DNA from: Prevotella melaninogenica
GTDB taxonomy: Bacteria > Bacteroidota > Bacteroidia > Bacteroidales > Bacteroidaceae
Assembly: GCF_018128065.1 (NCBI RefSeq)
Contig: NZ_CP072359.1
Span: 1,418,422-1,482,421 of the forward strand
Direction: 5' to 3'
DNA: 64,000 bases
Positions 53,793 through 62,692 of the stretch are shown in pieces; the stretch's first letter is position 1; every line of letters begins with the position of its first letter. Below the pieces are notes generated by a model. The model ran no database searches, was not told the DNA's origin, and was given only the letters and a program-made list of their open reading frames with translations. Position numbers and translations under genes: made by a program.

Positions 53793-55289
53793 TTACATCG
53801 GTTTAGTTATAAACCGCTTATTCTTGCGTGCCTGCTCTATCCACTTCGGAACGATAGTGTCAAGGAACTGCTTCTTTTGTGCATTAAGCTTAGTCATATC
53901 TAAGCCAATGTAAGACTGTGCCTTAGCCTTAGTAGAAACGTCAGGAAGAGGAATCTGTCCTGTAAAGCCGTGACGAGCAACTACACGTGCGATCTGTAAG
54001 CGTGCATCCTTTGCATATTCCATAGCGCTTCCAAGGAGTCGCATTACTTCTTGTGGAGCATGGAAAGCAGCGCCGTGGCTGGCAACGGCATAGTCCCAAC
54101 GCCACTGCCCCTTACGAAGGTCTTTCAAAACAGGCTCCATCTCAGCCTCAGTTGCGCCCTTTTCCCATGCAAATTTAGCTTCAATATGTGCTGCAGCAAG
54201 TTCTCTTTCGACATGAGTACGGAAGTCATAAATCTTCTGTTGACGCTCATATACATTCTGACGAAGTGTTTCAGCATCTTGACGGTGACAAGTCTGGCAA
54301 GTACGACTGATGTTTGCTAATGGACTTGTAATATGGTGATCTGTATATTTCACACCACCCTCAGAGATGTAAGGCATATGACAATCAGCACATGAAACAC
54401 CACGCTGTCCATGGATTCCCTGTAAATACAATTCATAACCAGGATGCTGTGCCTTTAGAATCTTCGCCTTTGATAATGGATTAATGTAATCATAGAAGCC
54501 AATACTATCGTAGTATTCCTCTGCTGCCTCACACGTCATACCCTTTTCTTGAGGGAAATGTAGATAGTTGCCATTCTCTTTCTCGAAGTAGTATTCCGTG
54601 TGGCACTGTGCGCAGACCAGGCTACGCATCTCTTGATGGCTGGCTTTTCTCACGTCTTTACCGACACGAGCCCATGCCTCATAGAGAGCAGGACGAGCGG
54701 GACGAAGTTCCATCGTCCTTGCATCATGGCAGTCAGAGCAACCGACGGTGTTCATGACCTCTGGTCCCCAGTCGCTCCACTTGGCAGCATAGAATTTATC
54801 AGTTCCTTTCTCACGCATTAGACGTGGAACATCAGGACCCTTGCAGGTCCAACAGGTTCCTGGCTGTATGTCATCTTGTCCATCAACACCTGGACTTCCT
54901 GTACGCATAATCTTACGTAAGTCATCAATACAATGACGGTGTCCACGTGGTGTATTATACCCTCTTGAGAAAGAATAGCCAGCCCATAGGATAACCATTT
55001 CGGGTCTCTCAGCCAGTACATCTACTTCCTGGGAAGAATTGTACTTACTCACGAAACTTGTGTCTTCTGTCATTGCCCACGTCTGATATTCACGTGGGAA
55101 ATCAGCTGCAAATTTCTCATTCTGAGATACAATGGAGTCAGTCATCGGTGTACGTCTGTTGTTGAACACACTTACAACCTCAGCTCTTCTTTCAAGCATT
55201 GAAGAACAGAGCAGTCCAAGAATGAACACGAGAACCATTGCTCCTCCAAAGAGTAGCCAGCCTTGCCATTTCTTTAATGTCTTTGCCAT
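53793..55289 (-). CDS. nrfA: Ammonia-forming cytochrome c nitrite reductase, catalytic subunit
   Basis: Pentaheme periplasmic enzyme reducing nitrite to ammonium with six electrons. Signal/anchor helix at about residues 11-30. Heme sites: the catalytic heme CWTCK at 146-150 (Lys instead of His), then CSDCH (184), CAQCH (226), CADCH (300) and CQTCH (331). 498 residues, full length. nrfH lies 19 bases upstream, and the resB-ccsA assembly genes are downstream on the same strand, so one operon makes the enzyme and its heme-loading system. It supports anaerobic respiration or nitrite detoxification with menaquinol (see ubiE). Confidence 0.96.
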   Translation of the reverse strand: MAKTLKKWQGWLLFGGAMVLVFILGLLCSSMLERRAEVVSVFNNRRTPMTDSIVSQNEKFAADFPREYQTWAMTEDTSFVSKYNSSQEVDVLAERPEMVILWAGYSFSRGYNTPRGHRHCIDDLRKIMRTGSPGVDGQDDIQPGTCWTCKGPDVPRLMREKGTDKFYAAKWSDWGPEVMNTVGCSDCHDARTMELRPARPALYEAWARVGKDVRKASHQEMRSLVCAQCHTEYYFEKENGNYLHFPQEKGMTCEAAEEYYDSIGFYDYINPLSKAKILKAQHPGYELYLQGIHGQRGVSCADCHMPYISEGGVKYTDHHITSPLANISRTCQTCHRQDAETLRQNVYERQQKIYDFRTHVERELAAAHIEAKFAWEKGATEAEMEPVLKDLRKGQWRWDYAVASHGAAFHAPQEVMRLLGSAMEYAKDARLQIARVVARHGFTGQIPLPDVSTKAKAQSYIGLDMTKLNAQKKQFLDTIVPKWIEQARKNKRFITKPM

Positions 55290-55308
55290 AATTATCGATT
55301 TTTAGTTC

Positions 55309-55941
55309 TTATTTTTTCTTTCCTAACATTTTTTGCAACCAATCTGGAACAGGAGAAGGTGGCATTGGTTCCACATATTCTGCACCAGGAGTACTTGAGA
55401 GAGAATTCATCTTCATGTGTGCTACATCACGATGACAATCCCAGCAGGCTTTACCCTCACCACGCTGAGCCTCCATGTAATCTATTCTACCTGTATTAAC
55501 AAACTCTTGATTTAATTGTTTATGACAGCGGATGCAGTTATCCATTATCACTTCTGCGGATGCTGATTCTGCCTGAATAGTTTGCGATTCATTAAATGTA
55601 ACAAAATAAGCTACATGCTTCATTCCATCCATACCTTTAAAAGCATAGTGTGCAGCAACGTTATCATTAGGAACGTGACAATCGTTACATGTGGTGTTAC
55701 GAGCATGTGCAGAGTGTGACCACGTAGCATAATAAGGTGACATGATATGGCAATTAATACATGCCGCTGGGTCATCACCTATTATATAGGTATGCATACG
55801 TAGAAGATAAAAGAATAACCCTGTTAATCCTACTATCACACCGCACAAAATAGATAATGTAACCTTTTGCCGATATGAGATGCATGATAGAAACTTATCT
55901 ATCATACTTTTCAATTTGGTAGATATGGTTTTTAGTTTCAT
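55309..55941 (-). CDS. nrfH: Cytochrome c nitrite reductase small subunit (NrfH)
   Basis: Tetraheme quinol dehydrogenase of the NapC/NirT family that anchors NrfA to the membrane and passes electrons from menaquinol. One N-terminal helix (about 27-47), then hemes CINCH (61), CNDCH (85), CIRCH (136) and CWDCH (166). 210 residues from ATG 55941. The open frame extends to a TTG at 55968, but that codon is part of the TATCTTTG promoter element (55973-55966), so the ATG is right. First gene of the operon. Confidence 0.93.
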   Translation of the reverse strand: MKLKTISTKLKSMIDKFLSCISYRQKVTLSILCGVIVGLTGLFFYLLRMHTYIIGDDPAACINCHIMSPYYATWSHSAHARNTTCNDCHVPNDNVAAHYAFKGMDGMKHVAYFVTFNESQTIQAESASAEVIMDNCIRCHKQLNQEFVNTGRIDYMEAQRGEGKACWDCHRDVAHMKMNSLSSTPGAEYVEPMPPSPVPDWLQKMLGKKK

Positions 55942-55965
55942 AGGATTTATATCTTGTTTCGTGCA

Positions 55966-55995
55966 CAAAGATATGTATTATTTTTCATTAGACAA
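55966..55995 (-). promoter_or_regulatory. Bacteroidetes-type promoter for nrfH-nrfA
   Basis: Minus strand TTG (55995-55993), 19 bases, TATCTTTG (55973-55966). No obvious extra operator is visible. Confidence 0.65.
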
Positions 55996-56122
55996 GTAAA
56001 GAAAAAAGAAAAAATCATCATAAATTATGATTTAGACTAAATCTAATATATTTTTATCGTGAAGAAAAGAATTTATGTTCATGACAAGAATTACTTATTT
56101 TCATGATAAGAAATATTGTTTT

Positions 56123-56705
56123 GGTTCTTCCGTTAAATGTGTGGACACTTTTCGTATTACTATAAAGGGAAAACCAAAGTTACTCATTAAACAAAAATAT
56201 GTCTAAGACTGTCAACATTCTATCCTATTATTATCCTCTGACATTGAAAATCATTTCTTTTTAGACTTCGAAAATATGCAGATAACGGTTTAAAAAATCA
56301 TTACATAATTTCAAATAAACATCTGTAAACAACGGCAAAAATACATACAAATATAGGTTTGTAACCATAAGGAAATCAATTAGTTACAAAGTAGTAAAGT
56401 AAAGGTGCTTAATAAGACATCAAAAGGGCATTAGTAAGGGGCTTAAAGGGCACCTTTTGCAAGTCAATTAGGCGTCTTTAAGAAGCCAAAAGAGCATGTC
56501 TTGGCTTTGACCCACACGAAAATAATTTACAAACTTCTATTAATAAGGGAGTAAGTTATTTATAAAAGACAGATAGACATCGCACCTAATCATATTTGTC
56601 ATGTAGTTTATCCCCCTTTCTAAAACCCTCTAATTGGGGGTAATCATACCATGTATATGGATTAATCTCATTCTATTAACAATCTACGCATTTAACTGAA
56701 GAACC
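56123..56705. repeat. 583-bp unit with inverted ends enclosing repeat copy E
   Basis: GGTTCTTCCGTTAAATGTG at 56123-56141 and its near-complement CGCATTTAACTGAAGAACC at 56687-56705 (17 of 19 match) bound a gene-free block holding repeat copy E. The layout is like a non-autonomous mobile element, but no target duplication is evident and only the left end is found near other copies. Confidence 0.5.
56292..56555 (+). repeat. Dispersed intergenic repeat, copy E
   Basis: Plus-orientation copy: AAAAATCATTACATAA, TTTGTAAC-17-GTTACAA (56358-56389), GGTGCTTAATAAGACATC, CAAAAGGGCATTAGTAAG, the CACCTTTTGCAAGTCAATTAGG block and CGAAAATAATTTACAAACTT at the end. Confidence 0.85.
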
Positions 56706-56895
56706 TTTTTTATGAAAATAATTCGATATAGTACTTGTATAAAGAATAATACCATAGTGTAATAAACATGTAAAAAGAATTACAAGACAGCTTTTATACT
56801 ATTATTCAAGCACAATGTTTTTAACTTTTTTCATTACTATATAGTAGTTATATCATTTAAAAATAGTAACTTTGTGCGAATTTAATCAGTAAGTT

Positions 56896-57401
56896 GTGAC
56901 TAAAGATATAGTCAAAAAAGAGTTCGAGACATTCTGGATGAATACCTCGAAGCTAACAATCATCGCAAGACTTCAGAGCGATATGCCATCTTGGATGCGG
57001 TCTATGACATGGGAGAACATTTCTCCTTAGATGAATTAGGTGCAGCACTTGAAAAGAATAATTTTCGAGTTTCGCGTGCCACGCTTTATAACACAATGCG
57101 TCTTTTCATAGAATTGCGTCTCGTTGTCAGACATCGTTTCATTGGTCAAACCAAGTATGAGGCATGCTATAACAATGAAGATCATATCCATCAGATCTGT
57201 ACGCTATGCGGAACAGTGACAGAGGTTGATTCTCCAGAGATTGCGGATGCTATTAAGAACACAAAGTTCCACCGCTTCCGAAGAGATGGCTTCTCCTTAT
57301 ATATATATGGAATATGCTCTCGTTGTCAGGCTGTATTGTCGCGTCAGAGAAGCAAGTTTCTTACACAGAAACAAGTTAAAAACTCACATAAAAGCAAATG
57401 A
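56896..57401 (+). pseudogene. Fur-family regulator with a one-base frameshift near its start
   Basis: Metal-dependent winged-helix repressor family (Fur/PerR/Zur). The clear frame 56991-57401 lacks the first helix; upstream in the same frame RDILDEYLEANNHRKTSERY continues the family sequence to about 56924. Adding one A to the A6 run 56914-56919 joins this to a GTG start at 56896 (MTKDIVKKRVRDILDEYL), a 168-residue protein. DNA-binding helix SRATLYNTMRLFIEL; metal-site segment NNEDHIHQICTLCG and a second Cys pair CSRCQ. Which metal or signal it senses cannot be said. A TAACTTTG element lies at 56867-56874. Its TGA overlaps the purA ATG. Confidence 0.8.
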
Positions 57402-58672
57402 ACACAGGTAAAGTAGACGTCCTGTTGGGTCTCCAATGGGGTGATGAAGGAAAAGGTAAAGTTGTAGATGTGCTTACACCACGCTACGATGTAGTGGCTC
57501 GTTTCCAAGGAGGTCCGAATGCAGGACACACTCTTGAGTTCGAAGGTCAGAAGTACGTGCTACGCTCTATACCATCAGGCATCTTCCAAGGTGGAAAAGT
57601 AAACATCATTGGTAATGGCGTTGTTTTAGCTCCAGACCTCTTTATGGATGAGGCTAAAGACCTTGAAAAGAGTGGACATCCGCTGAAGGAGCGTTTGCAT
57701 ATTTCAAAGAAGGCACACCTCATCATGCCTACACATCGTATTCTTGACCGTGCTTATGAGGCAGCGAAGGGTAAGGATAAGGTGGGAACTACTGGCAAGG
57801 GCATTGGACCTACTTACACCGATAAAATTAGCCGTAATGGTTTACGTGTTGGTGACATCCTTTGTGACTTCGAATGCAAGTATGCTGCTCATAAGGAGCG
57901 TCACATGAAGATGCTTGCAGCACTTGGTTGGACAGACTTTGATGGTTTGGAAGAGACTGAGAAACTTTGGATGCAAGGTATTGCCTACATGAAGGAGTTT
58001 AAGTTTGTTGACTCTGAGAATGAAATCAATCACCTGCTTCGTGAGGGTAAACATATCCTTTGTGAAGGTGCACAGGGAACAATGTTGGATGTAGACTTTG
58101 GTTCTTACCCATTCGTAACCTCTTCAAATACTATTTGTGCTGGTGCTTGTACAGGACTTGGAATTGGTCCTAATAAGGTAGGCAATGTCTATGGCATTAT
58201 GAAGGCCTATTGTACTCGTGTTGGTTCTGGTCCATTCCCAACAGAACTCTTTGATGAGACGGGAAAGAAGATTCGTGACCTCGGACATGAGTATGGAGCT
58301 GTGACTGGACGCGAACGTCGTTGCGGTTGGATTGACCTTGTTCAGCTTCGTTACTCTGTAATGGTAAATGGTGTGACCGAACTTATCATGATGAAGAGTG
58401 ATGTTCTTGATAGCTTCGAAAACATCAAGGCTTGTGTTGCATACGAGTTGCCAGATGGTACAGAGACAAAGGATTTTCCTTACGAGATTGATAATGTTAA
58501 GCCAATCTACAAAGACTTTCCTGGTTGGAAGAAAGATATGACGAAATGCAAGTCACAGGACGAATTCCCACAGGAGTTCCAAGACTATGTTGCTTTCCTT
58601 GAGAACTATCTTGAAACTCGTATAGGCATTATCTCTGTTGGTCCTGACCGCGAACAAACAATCGTTTTATGA
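57398..58672 (+). CDS. purA: Adenylosuccinate synthetase
   Basis: Converts IMP and aspartate with GTP to adenylosuccinate, the first step to AMP. Motifs: LLGLQWGDEGKGKVVD at the N-terminus (P-loop-like), RFQGGPNAGHTLEF, TTGKGIGPTYTDK, CEGAQGTMLDVDFGSYPFVTSSN read in parts, and GRERRCGWID. 424 residues. Start ATG 57398 overlaps the Fur-family stop by four bases, so the two are translationally coupled. A weak hairpin (58681-58738) ends the unit. Confidence 0.95.
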   Translation: MNTGKVDVLLGLQWGDEGKGKVVDVLTPRYDVVARFQGGPNAGHTLEFEGQKYVLRSIPSGIFQGGKVNIIGNGVVLAPDLFMDEAKDLEKSGHPLKERLHISKKAHLIMPTHRILDRAYEAAKGKDKVGTTGKGIGPTYTDKISRNGLRVGDILCDFECKYAAHKERHMKMLAALGWTDFDGLEETEKLWMQGIAYMKEFKFVDSENEINHLLREGKHILCEGAQGTMLDVDFGSYPFVTSSNTICAGACTGLGIGPNKVGNVYGIMKAYCTRVGSGPFPTELFDETGKKIRDLGHEYGAVTGRERRCGWIDLVQLRYSVMVNGVTELIMMKSDVLDSFENIKACVAYELPDGTETKDFPYEIDNVKPIYKDFPGWKKDMTKCKSQDEFPQEFQDYVAFLENYLETRIGIISVGPDREQTIVL

Positions 58673-58773
58673 TACCTTTTAGGCTGTGACGGACGGCTAT
58701 AAGTTTTGAAAAAGCTTATATTCGGCTATCACAGCTTAATATTCTTAATCAAAACAAACATAAAAATAGGCAA

Positions 58774-60132
58774 ATGGCAAACAAACCTTCCATCCCAAAG
58801 GGAACGCGAGACTTTGGTCCTGATGAGATGGCAAAACGAAATTACATATTTGATACTATCAAGCGTGTTTATGCTCTCTATGGTTTTCAGCAAATAGAGA
58901 CTCCTTCAATGGAAACTTTACAGACGCTGATGGGTAAGTATGGTGAAGAAGGAGATAAACTTCTTTTTAAGATTCTAAATTCAGGAGATTACTTGAAGGC
59001 TGTTAGCGATGAAGAACTTAAGGAGCGCAATACACTAAAGATGCAGACAAAACTCTGCGAAAAGGGATTGCGCTATGACCTTACAGTACCTTTTGCTCGT
59101 TACGTGGTGATGCATCGTGATGAGTTGCAGCTACCTTTCAAGCGTTACCAAATACAACCAGTTTGGCGTGCAGACCGTCCACAGAAGGGTCGTTATCGTG
59201 AGTTCTATCAGTGTGATGCCGATGTAGTAGGCTCTGACTCATTACTAAACGAGGTGGAGTTAATGCAGATTATTGACACTGTATTTACAGAGTTTGGCAT
59301 TCGCGTACAGATAAAGATTAACAATAGAAAGATTCTCACAGGTATAGCTGAAGTAATTGGTGAGAAGGATAAAATTGTTGACATCACAGTTGCTATCGAC
59401 AAACTTGATAAGATAGGACTTGATAATGTAAACGAAGAACTGCGTAATAATGGAATCTCTGAAGAAGCAATAGAGAAGTTGCAACCTATCATTAAGTTAG
59501 AAGGAACCAATGAAGAGAAACTTGATGTTATTGCAGAAGTCTTGAAGGAGAGTGAAACTGGACTAAAAGGTGTTGAAGAAACGCGTTTTATCCTTGAAAC
59601 ATTGAAAGGTTCTGGACTAAACAATGAGATACAGCTCGACCTTACTTTGGCACGTGGATTGAACTATTACACAGGTGCTATCTTTGAGGTTAAGGCCCTT
59701 GATGTACAGATTGGTTCTATCACAGGTGGTGGACGTTATGACAACCTAACTGGTATCTTTGGTATGCCAGGTATCTATGGTGTCGGAATTAGCTTTGGTG
59801 CTGACCGCATTTATGATGTTCTAAATACGCTCGACCTCTATCCAAAGGAGAGCGTACAGGGTACACAGCTTCTCTTTATTAACTTCGGAGAGAAGGAAAC
59901 GGCCTACTGTCTGCCAATTGTTACAGCTGCACGTAGGGCTGGTATTCGCACTGAAATGTTCCCTGACAAGGCTAAAATGAAGAAACAAATGAGCTATGCC
60001 AATGCAAAGAACATTGGTTTTGTTGCCCTTGCAGGTGAAACTGAAATGCAGCAAGGCAAGATAACGCTGAAAAACATGACTACTGGCGAACAAGAACTTG
60101 TTACACCAGAGGAATTGATTAATAAAATTTAG
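58774..60132 (+). CDS. hisS: Histidine-tRNA ligase
   Basis: Class II aminoacyl-tRNA synthetase charging tRNA-His. Motif 1 region [16 protein letters not shown] and the [13 protein letters not shown] start, motif 2 [24 protein letters not shown] read in parts, the histidine signature [15 protein letters not shown], and motif 3 [13 protein letters not shown]. The anticodon-binding domain follows (about 355-452). 452 residues, slightly long as usual for Bacteroidota. Start ATG 58774. Terminator at 60140-60170. Confidence 0.96.
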   Translation: MANKPSIPKGTRDFGPDEMAKRNYIFDTIKRVYALYGFQQIETPSMETLQTLMGKYGEEGDKLLFKILNSGDYLKAVSDEELKERNTLKMQTKLCEKGLRYDLTVPFARYVVMHRDELQLPFKRYQIQPVWRADRPQKGRYREFYQCDADVVGSDSLLNEVELMQIIDTVFTEFGIRVQIKINNRKILTGIAEVIGEKDKIVDITVAIDKLDKIGLDNVNEELRNNGISEEAIEKLQPIIKLEGTNEEKLDVIAEVLKESETGLKGVEETRFILETLKGSGLNNEIQLDLTLARGLNYYTGAIFEVKALDVQIGSITGGGRYDNLTGIFGMPGIYGVGISFGADRIYDVLNTLDLYPKESVQGTQLLFINFGEKETAYCLPIVTAARRAGIRTEMFPDKAKMKKQMSYANAKNIGFVALAGETEMQQGKITLKNMTTGEQELVTPEELINKI

Positions 60133-60139
60133 AAATCAT

Positions 60140-60178
60140 ACTCCCCTCTTCAAATTCTGGAGAGGGGAGTTTCCTTAT
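60140..60178 (+). terminator. Terminator of hisS
   Basis: ACTCCCCTCT (60140-60149) pairs perfectly with AGAGGGGAGT (60161-60170), followed by TTCCTTATT. Confidence 0.75.
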
Positions 60179-60225
60179 TATCAAGAACTGTTCCTGCCTG
60201 CAAACAGTTTCCATCTCACGATTAC

Positions 60226-60302
60226 TTTACATGGTGTTCAGCATCCGCACACATGGTGTTTACAAACAGCACCGCATGTGCGGCTGCTGAACACCATGTA
60301 AA
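60226..60302. repeat. Long hairpin of ACACCAT family
   Basis: Arms 60226-60258 and 60270-60302 (about 33 bases each, some 30 pairing) enclose an 11-base loop. The arms contain TTTACATGGTGTTCAGCA and its complement, and the inner part CCGCACA. Related palindromes lie at 28346-28360 and 10106-10193. It sits between convergent hisS and sdaA and could act as a bidirectional terminator. Confidence 0.75.
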
Positions 60303-60352
60303 ATAACACAAGGATAAGGATTGATTAAGCTATGAAAACAAAATTAAAGAAA

Positions 60353-61561
60353 TTACATTGGATATTGCTTTGCCAATCCGCCAGCGCTTGTCTCTTTATA
60401 GAGCGATGGGATGTCGTGTCCCGTCTGCTTCATTACTTCTACAACACGGTCGAAGGAAACACGATGACTACCATCACTAAATGACGCATAAAGTTGAGCA
60501 TCCAGTGCACGACAAGCCGCAAATGCATTACGTTCGATACAAGGAATCTGTACCAAACCGCACACTGGGTCACAAGTCATACCCAAGTGATGCTCTAACC
60601 CCATCTCGGCAGCATACTCAATCTGTGATGGACTACCACCGAACAACTGACAGGAAGCAGCTGATGCCATAGCACACGCCACGCCAACCTCACCTTGACA
60701 GCCTACTTCTGCGCCTGAGATAGAAGCATTATACTTTACGATATTACCAAAGAGACCTGCTGTTGCAAGTGCGTGTAATATCTTTGTTTCTGAGAATTCG
60801 TGTCCTTTTGACAGATGATAAAGCACCGCTGGGACGACACCACAAGCCCCACAAGTTGGTGCGGTAACAATCGTACCACCAGAAGCATTCTCCTCACTTA
60901 CTGCCAAAGCGTATGAATAAACCATTCCACGACTCTGCAAAGAAGGCTTATATCCACGTGCTTTTATGTAATAGTTAGGTGCTTTTCGAGCAAGGTTCAA
61001 CGGACCAGGTAAGGCTCCTTCGCTGTCAAGACCACGCTCGACGGCTGCCTCCATAGTTTTCCAAACTTCGCGAAGATAGTCCCAAAAATCTTCACGCTCA
61101 CACTGTTTTACATACTCCCAATAGCCTCGTCCATGATGCTCACACCACATCTGAATTTCTTTGAGGGTATGCATTTCATAAACAGAATCCTTGTGAAAGT
61201 AGTCATTTGTAGCCTTCCCTTCTGACAGTGCACCACCACCGATGCTATAAACCGTCCATTCGTCTAAGAGGTCTTGACTGCTATTATAGGCACGAAATAG
61301 CATTCCATTGGGATGATAAGGTAGAAAAACTTCAGGCTTCCATACTATCTCTATTGGCGCAACTTGTTTTAATACGTCAATGATAGCTTTGTCAGTCATA
61401 TGCCCCTTACCCGTTGCAGCCAAACTGCCATATAGCGTAACTTCAAATCTTGCAGCTTCAGGATGACGCTCTGCAAAGATGATTGCTGCACGCTGTGGAC
61501 CCATCGTATGACTACTCGATGGACCTTTTCCTATTTTAAAAATCTCTTTTAACGATTCCAT
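60353..61561 (-). CDS. sdaA: L-serine ammonia-lyase (iron-sulfur type)
   Basis: Oxygen-sensitive [4Fe-4S] enzyme that deaminates serine to pyruvate. Single-chain form: beta domain at the N-terminus (IGKGPSSSHTMGPQRAA) and alpha domain after about residue 185 (APTCGACGVVPAVLYHL, GAEVGCQGEVGVACAMA, GMTCDPVCGLVQIPCIERN, which supply the cluster Cys residues). 402 residues. A TACTTTTG element lies at 61612-61605 (no clear -33). It feeds amino-acid fermentation, in line with pepD and the hut genes. Confidence 0.94.
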   Translation of the reverse strand: MESLKEIFKIGKGPSSSHTMGPQRAAIIFAERHPEAARFEVTLYGSLAATGKGHMTDKAIIDVLKQVAPIEIVWKPEVFLPYHPNGMLFRAYNSSQDLLDEWTVYSIGGGALSEGKATNDYFHKDSVYEMHTLKEIQMWCEHHGRGYWEYVKQCEREDFWDYLREVWKTMEAAVERGLDSEGALPGPLNLARKAPNYYIKARGYKPSLQSRGMVYSYALAVSEENASGGTIVTAPTCGACGVVPAVLYHLSKGHEFSETKILHALATAGLFGNIVKYNASISGAEVGCQGEVGVACAMASAASCQLFGGSPSQIEYAAEMGLEHHLGMTCDPVCGLVQIPCIERNAFAACRALDAQLYASFSDGSHRVSFDRVVEVMKQTGHDIPSLYKETSAGGLAKQYPM

Positions 61562-61612
61562 GTGTGGTTTATCCCAAAATACTTCTTAATTTATGATTAT
61601 ACTGCAAAAGTA

Positions 61613-62022
61613 CGAAAAAAAACAACAATGATACAGAAAAACAACTTATAAATTATCGGATATGATTTTTATTATTCTTCTGAAAACCTTTTTATGCTAC
61701 TTTCGTTACTTACTCTCTTGAATGAATATATACTTCATCGTGTGCGAACAAGTTTCTTTATAATCAGCTGTAATATCTTTCCTTAGGCTTATACATTATC
61801 AAGAGTCGTTTAATTAAATCTTGAAGTAATGTGATAAAAAATCTAATCGATACAATCATATACGAAAAAGTAATATATATCGATTGTATTCATGAATATA
61901 ATTCATTTAGGTTTGTAATCTAAAGTTCTCTTTCCCCGTATTTTTATCTCTTTTTTATAGGAACGGAGAGTATTTATCATGTGTTTTTTGTATCTTTGCG
62001 CACACAATAATAAAGAATAAAA
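61613..62022. other. Intergenic, promoter-like element only
   Basis: Gene-free AT-rich DNA between divergent sdaA and the DUF4230 gene. A TATCTTTG element at 61991-61998, without a good -33, probably serves the DUF4230 operon. ATACAATC and GATTGTAT (8 bases) form a loose inverted repeat near 61850-61890. Confidence 0.5.
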
Positions 62023-62690
62023 ATGAAACAACTCATCCTCATACTGTCGTTTTTATATTGCTGGCGGTAGGTTGTACTAACAAGAAAAGTACAGAAGAAC
62101 CAGCAGCTAAAGCCATTGACACGATACCTATGCTGGTGACACAAGTACAACAATGCTCACGACTTTACACGACAGAATATCATATTCATAAGATTGTCAC
62201 TCACGATGACAAAATGAAACTTTCTGGTTCATTCTTGAAGCAAGATTTCAGCATAAACTTGCCATTAGGTGACCGTCGTATTGCAATTCCTATGGATGCA
62301 ACCTTAAAGGCATACATTGATTTATCCAGCTTTAGTAATAAAAATATTCAACGTAATGGGAAAGAACTTATCGTTACCCTACCCGATCCTAAAATTGTTC
62401 TCACATCAACAAAAATAGACCATAAGGAGGTGAAGCAGTTTGTGGCACTTACACGCCATAATTTTACTGATGCTGAGCTTACAAGCTATGAGGCACAAGG
62501 TAGAAAACAGATAATCGCTTCTATCCCGCAGATGGGCATCATCGAACAGGCACAGGAAAGTGCTGCTCGACAGCTTGTCCCTATCTTTACTGCTATGGGT
62601 TACAAAGAGTCTGATATAACTATATCATTCCGCAAGAAGTTTACTATTAGTGATTTGGGACAGGTTGTTGAAATAATGAAAAAAGATTAG
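62023..62690 (+). CDS. DUF4230 lipoprotein (signal peptide frameshifted as sequenced)
   Basis: A 222-residue protein of the DUF4230 type, function unknown. ATG 62023 opens a signal peptide that stops after 15 codons; adding one T to the T5 run 62050-62054 restores MKQLILILSFFILLAVGC, a textbook lipoprotein signal, and continues into the long frame beginning at 62058. Mature part: TQVQQCSRLYTTEYHIHKI, LGDRRIAIPMDATLKAYIDL, then ILTSTKIDHKEVKQFVALTR-like strand and a C-terminal helix. The next gene has the same layout, and the two are 2 bases apart. Confidence 0.72.
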
Positions 62691-62692
62691 AA

